Shown: positions 63,594 to 64,000 of the stretch, piece after piece
Layout: the number at the start of each line of letters is the position of its first letter
Position numbering within the stretch: the first letter of the stretch is position 1
Source: Faecalimonas sp.
GTDB lineage: Bacteria; Bacillota; Clostridia; Lachnospirales; Lachnospiraceae
Assembly: GCA_029264305.1 (NCBI GenBank)
Contig: JARICA010000020.1
Location: 1 to 64,000 of the forward strand
DNA: 64,000 bases
Direction: 5' to 3'
The notes under the pieces: generated by a model
Told to the model about the DNA's origin: nothing
What the model saw: the letters and a program-made list of their open reading frames with translations, nothing else
Databases searched by the model: none
Translations under genes and position numbers: made by a program

Positions 63594-64000
63594 ATGCCTG
63601 TATCGATAAAATCCCAAAGGGAAATAGAACTAATGACGGAAGCAGGGAGAATACTTGCAATCGTGCATGAAGAAATTGAAAAGGCATTGCATCCAGGGAT
63701 GACAACGTTGGATATTGATCGGTTAGGAGAAGAAGTGATCAGAAGTTATGGTTGTATTCCTTCTTTTCTAAACTATAACGGGTATCCAGCATCAATATGT
63801 GTTTCTGTGAATGATGAAGTAGTTCATGGAATTCCAAGCAGTAAACGCATTTTAAAAGAAGGCGATATTGTAGGAATTGATGCAGGAGTTATTTATAAAG
63901 GATACCACTCTGATGCAGCAAGAACACATGGCATCGGGAAAATAAATAAAGAAGCAGAAGAATTAATCAAGGTAACAAAAGAATCTTTCTTTGAAGGTAT
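63594..64000 (+). CDS. map: Methionine aminopeptidase, partial at right edge
   Basis: About 135 codons are present before the window ends; the full enzyme is about 250. Seen: IKSQREIELMTEAGRILA, NGYPASICVSVNDEVVHGIP (first metal-site His region) and VGIDAGVIYKGYHSDAART, with the metal-binding Asp residues. Removes N-terminal Met. Starts four bases after the adk stop. Confidence 0.95.
   Translation, partial: MPVSIKSQREIELMTEAGRILAIVHEEIEKALHPGMTTLDIDRLGEEVIRSYGCIPSFLNYNGYPASICVSVNDEVVHGIPSSKRILKEGDIVGIDAGVIYKGYHSDAARTHGIGKINKEAEELIKVTKESFFEG

Noticed and set aside
1-64000. CRISPR arrays, insertion sequences or prophage
   Set aside because: No regularly spaced repeats, transposase or phage genes were recognised anywhere in the window.

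Overview
The window is AT-rich, densely coding DNA from an anaerobic, low-GC Gram-positive bacterium of the class Clostridia. Supporting features are strong AGGAGG ribosome binding sites, TTGACA/TATAAT promoters, a C-x2-C zinc-type S14, a zinc-lid adenylate kinase, the Gram-positive rpsJ-to-map ribosomal gene order and a complete set of Stickland (amino-acid fermenting) reductases. A Lachnospiraceae-like organism is plausible, but family and species cannot be fixed from the sequence alone.

Layout. About 1-21.1 kb is mostly housekeeping: an ECF sigma/anti-sigma pair, an SDR and AIM24 protein, an LCP cell-wall ligase, a GreA factor, a split purine pair (IMP cyclohydrolase + AICAR formyltransferase), a PepV-like dipeptidase, GlmM, YitT, enolase, SecG-RNase R-SmpB-tmRNA, a chorismate mutase/shikimate kinase fusion, Maf, a HAD phosphatase, and a minus-strand methyltransferase plus dehydrogenase-like gene. 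About 21.2-30.1 kb is the selenium module: yedF-selD-selA-selB-lysR, then a cysteine desulfurase-like enzyme, a YedE transporter, TusA and a DUF3343 protein. About 30.2-40.1 kb is glycine metabolism: an AGCS amino-acid symporter, a glycine riboswitch with its terminator, grdX-grdE-grdB-trxB-trxA, grdA on its own promoter and terminator, grdC-grdD and an unrecognised 97-residue protein. About 40.1-42.4 kb holds a MerR regulator and a MATE exporter with a textbook MerR-type promoter between them. About 42.4-51.6 kb is the D-proline reductase cluster: TetR and prdF on the minus strand, then tRNA-Sec, prdC, an orphan PrdA-N-like protein, prdA, a small protein, prdB, prdD, prdE and a convergent TSUP transporter. 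From 51.7 kb to the end is the S10-spc ribosomal operon through secY, adk and the start of map.

How it works together. The selenium genes would activate selenium (YedF/TusA/DUF3343/desulfurase as candidate carriers, SelD for selenophosphate), charge tRNA-Sec (SelA) and deliver it to the ribosome (SelB). Four genes need this to be read whole: selD, grdA, grdB and prdB each carry an in-frame UGA. The products drive two reductive Stickland branches: glycine to acetyl phosphate (Grd with a dedicated thioredoxin system) and D-proline to 5-aminovalerate (Prd, fed by the PrdF racemase and the RnfC-like PrdC). The whole supply-and-use chain for selenocysteine lies within about 30 kb.

The observations most worth a second look are these: PrdD and PrdE are separated precisely at the position where PrdA carries its self-cleavage site; a stand-alone paralogue of the PrdA N-terminal domain sits where PrdR lies in other clostridia; a single-aptamer glycine riboswitch lies inside the transporter-grd unit; the S10 leader can fold into a multibranched RNA; and a dehydrogenase-like protein appears to lack the family's catalytic Arg and His.
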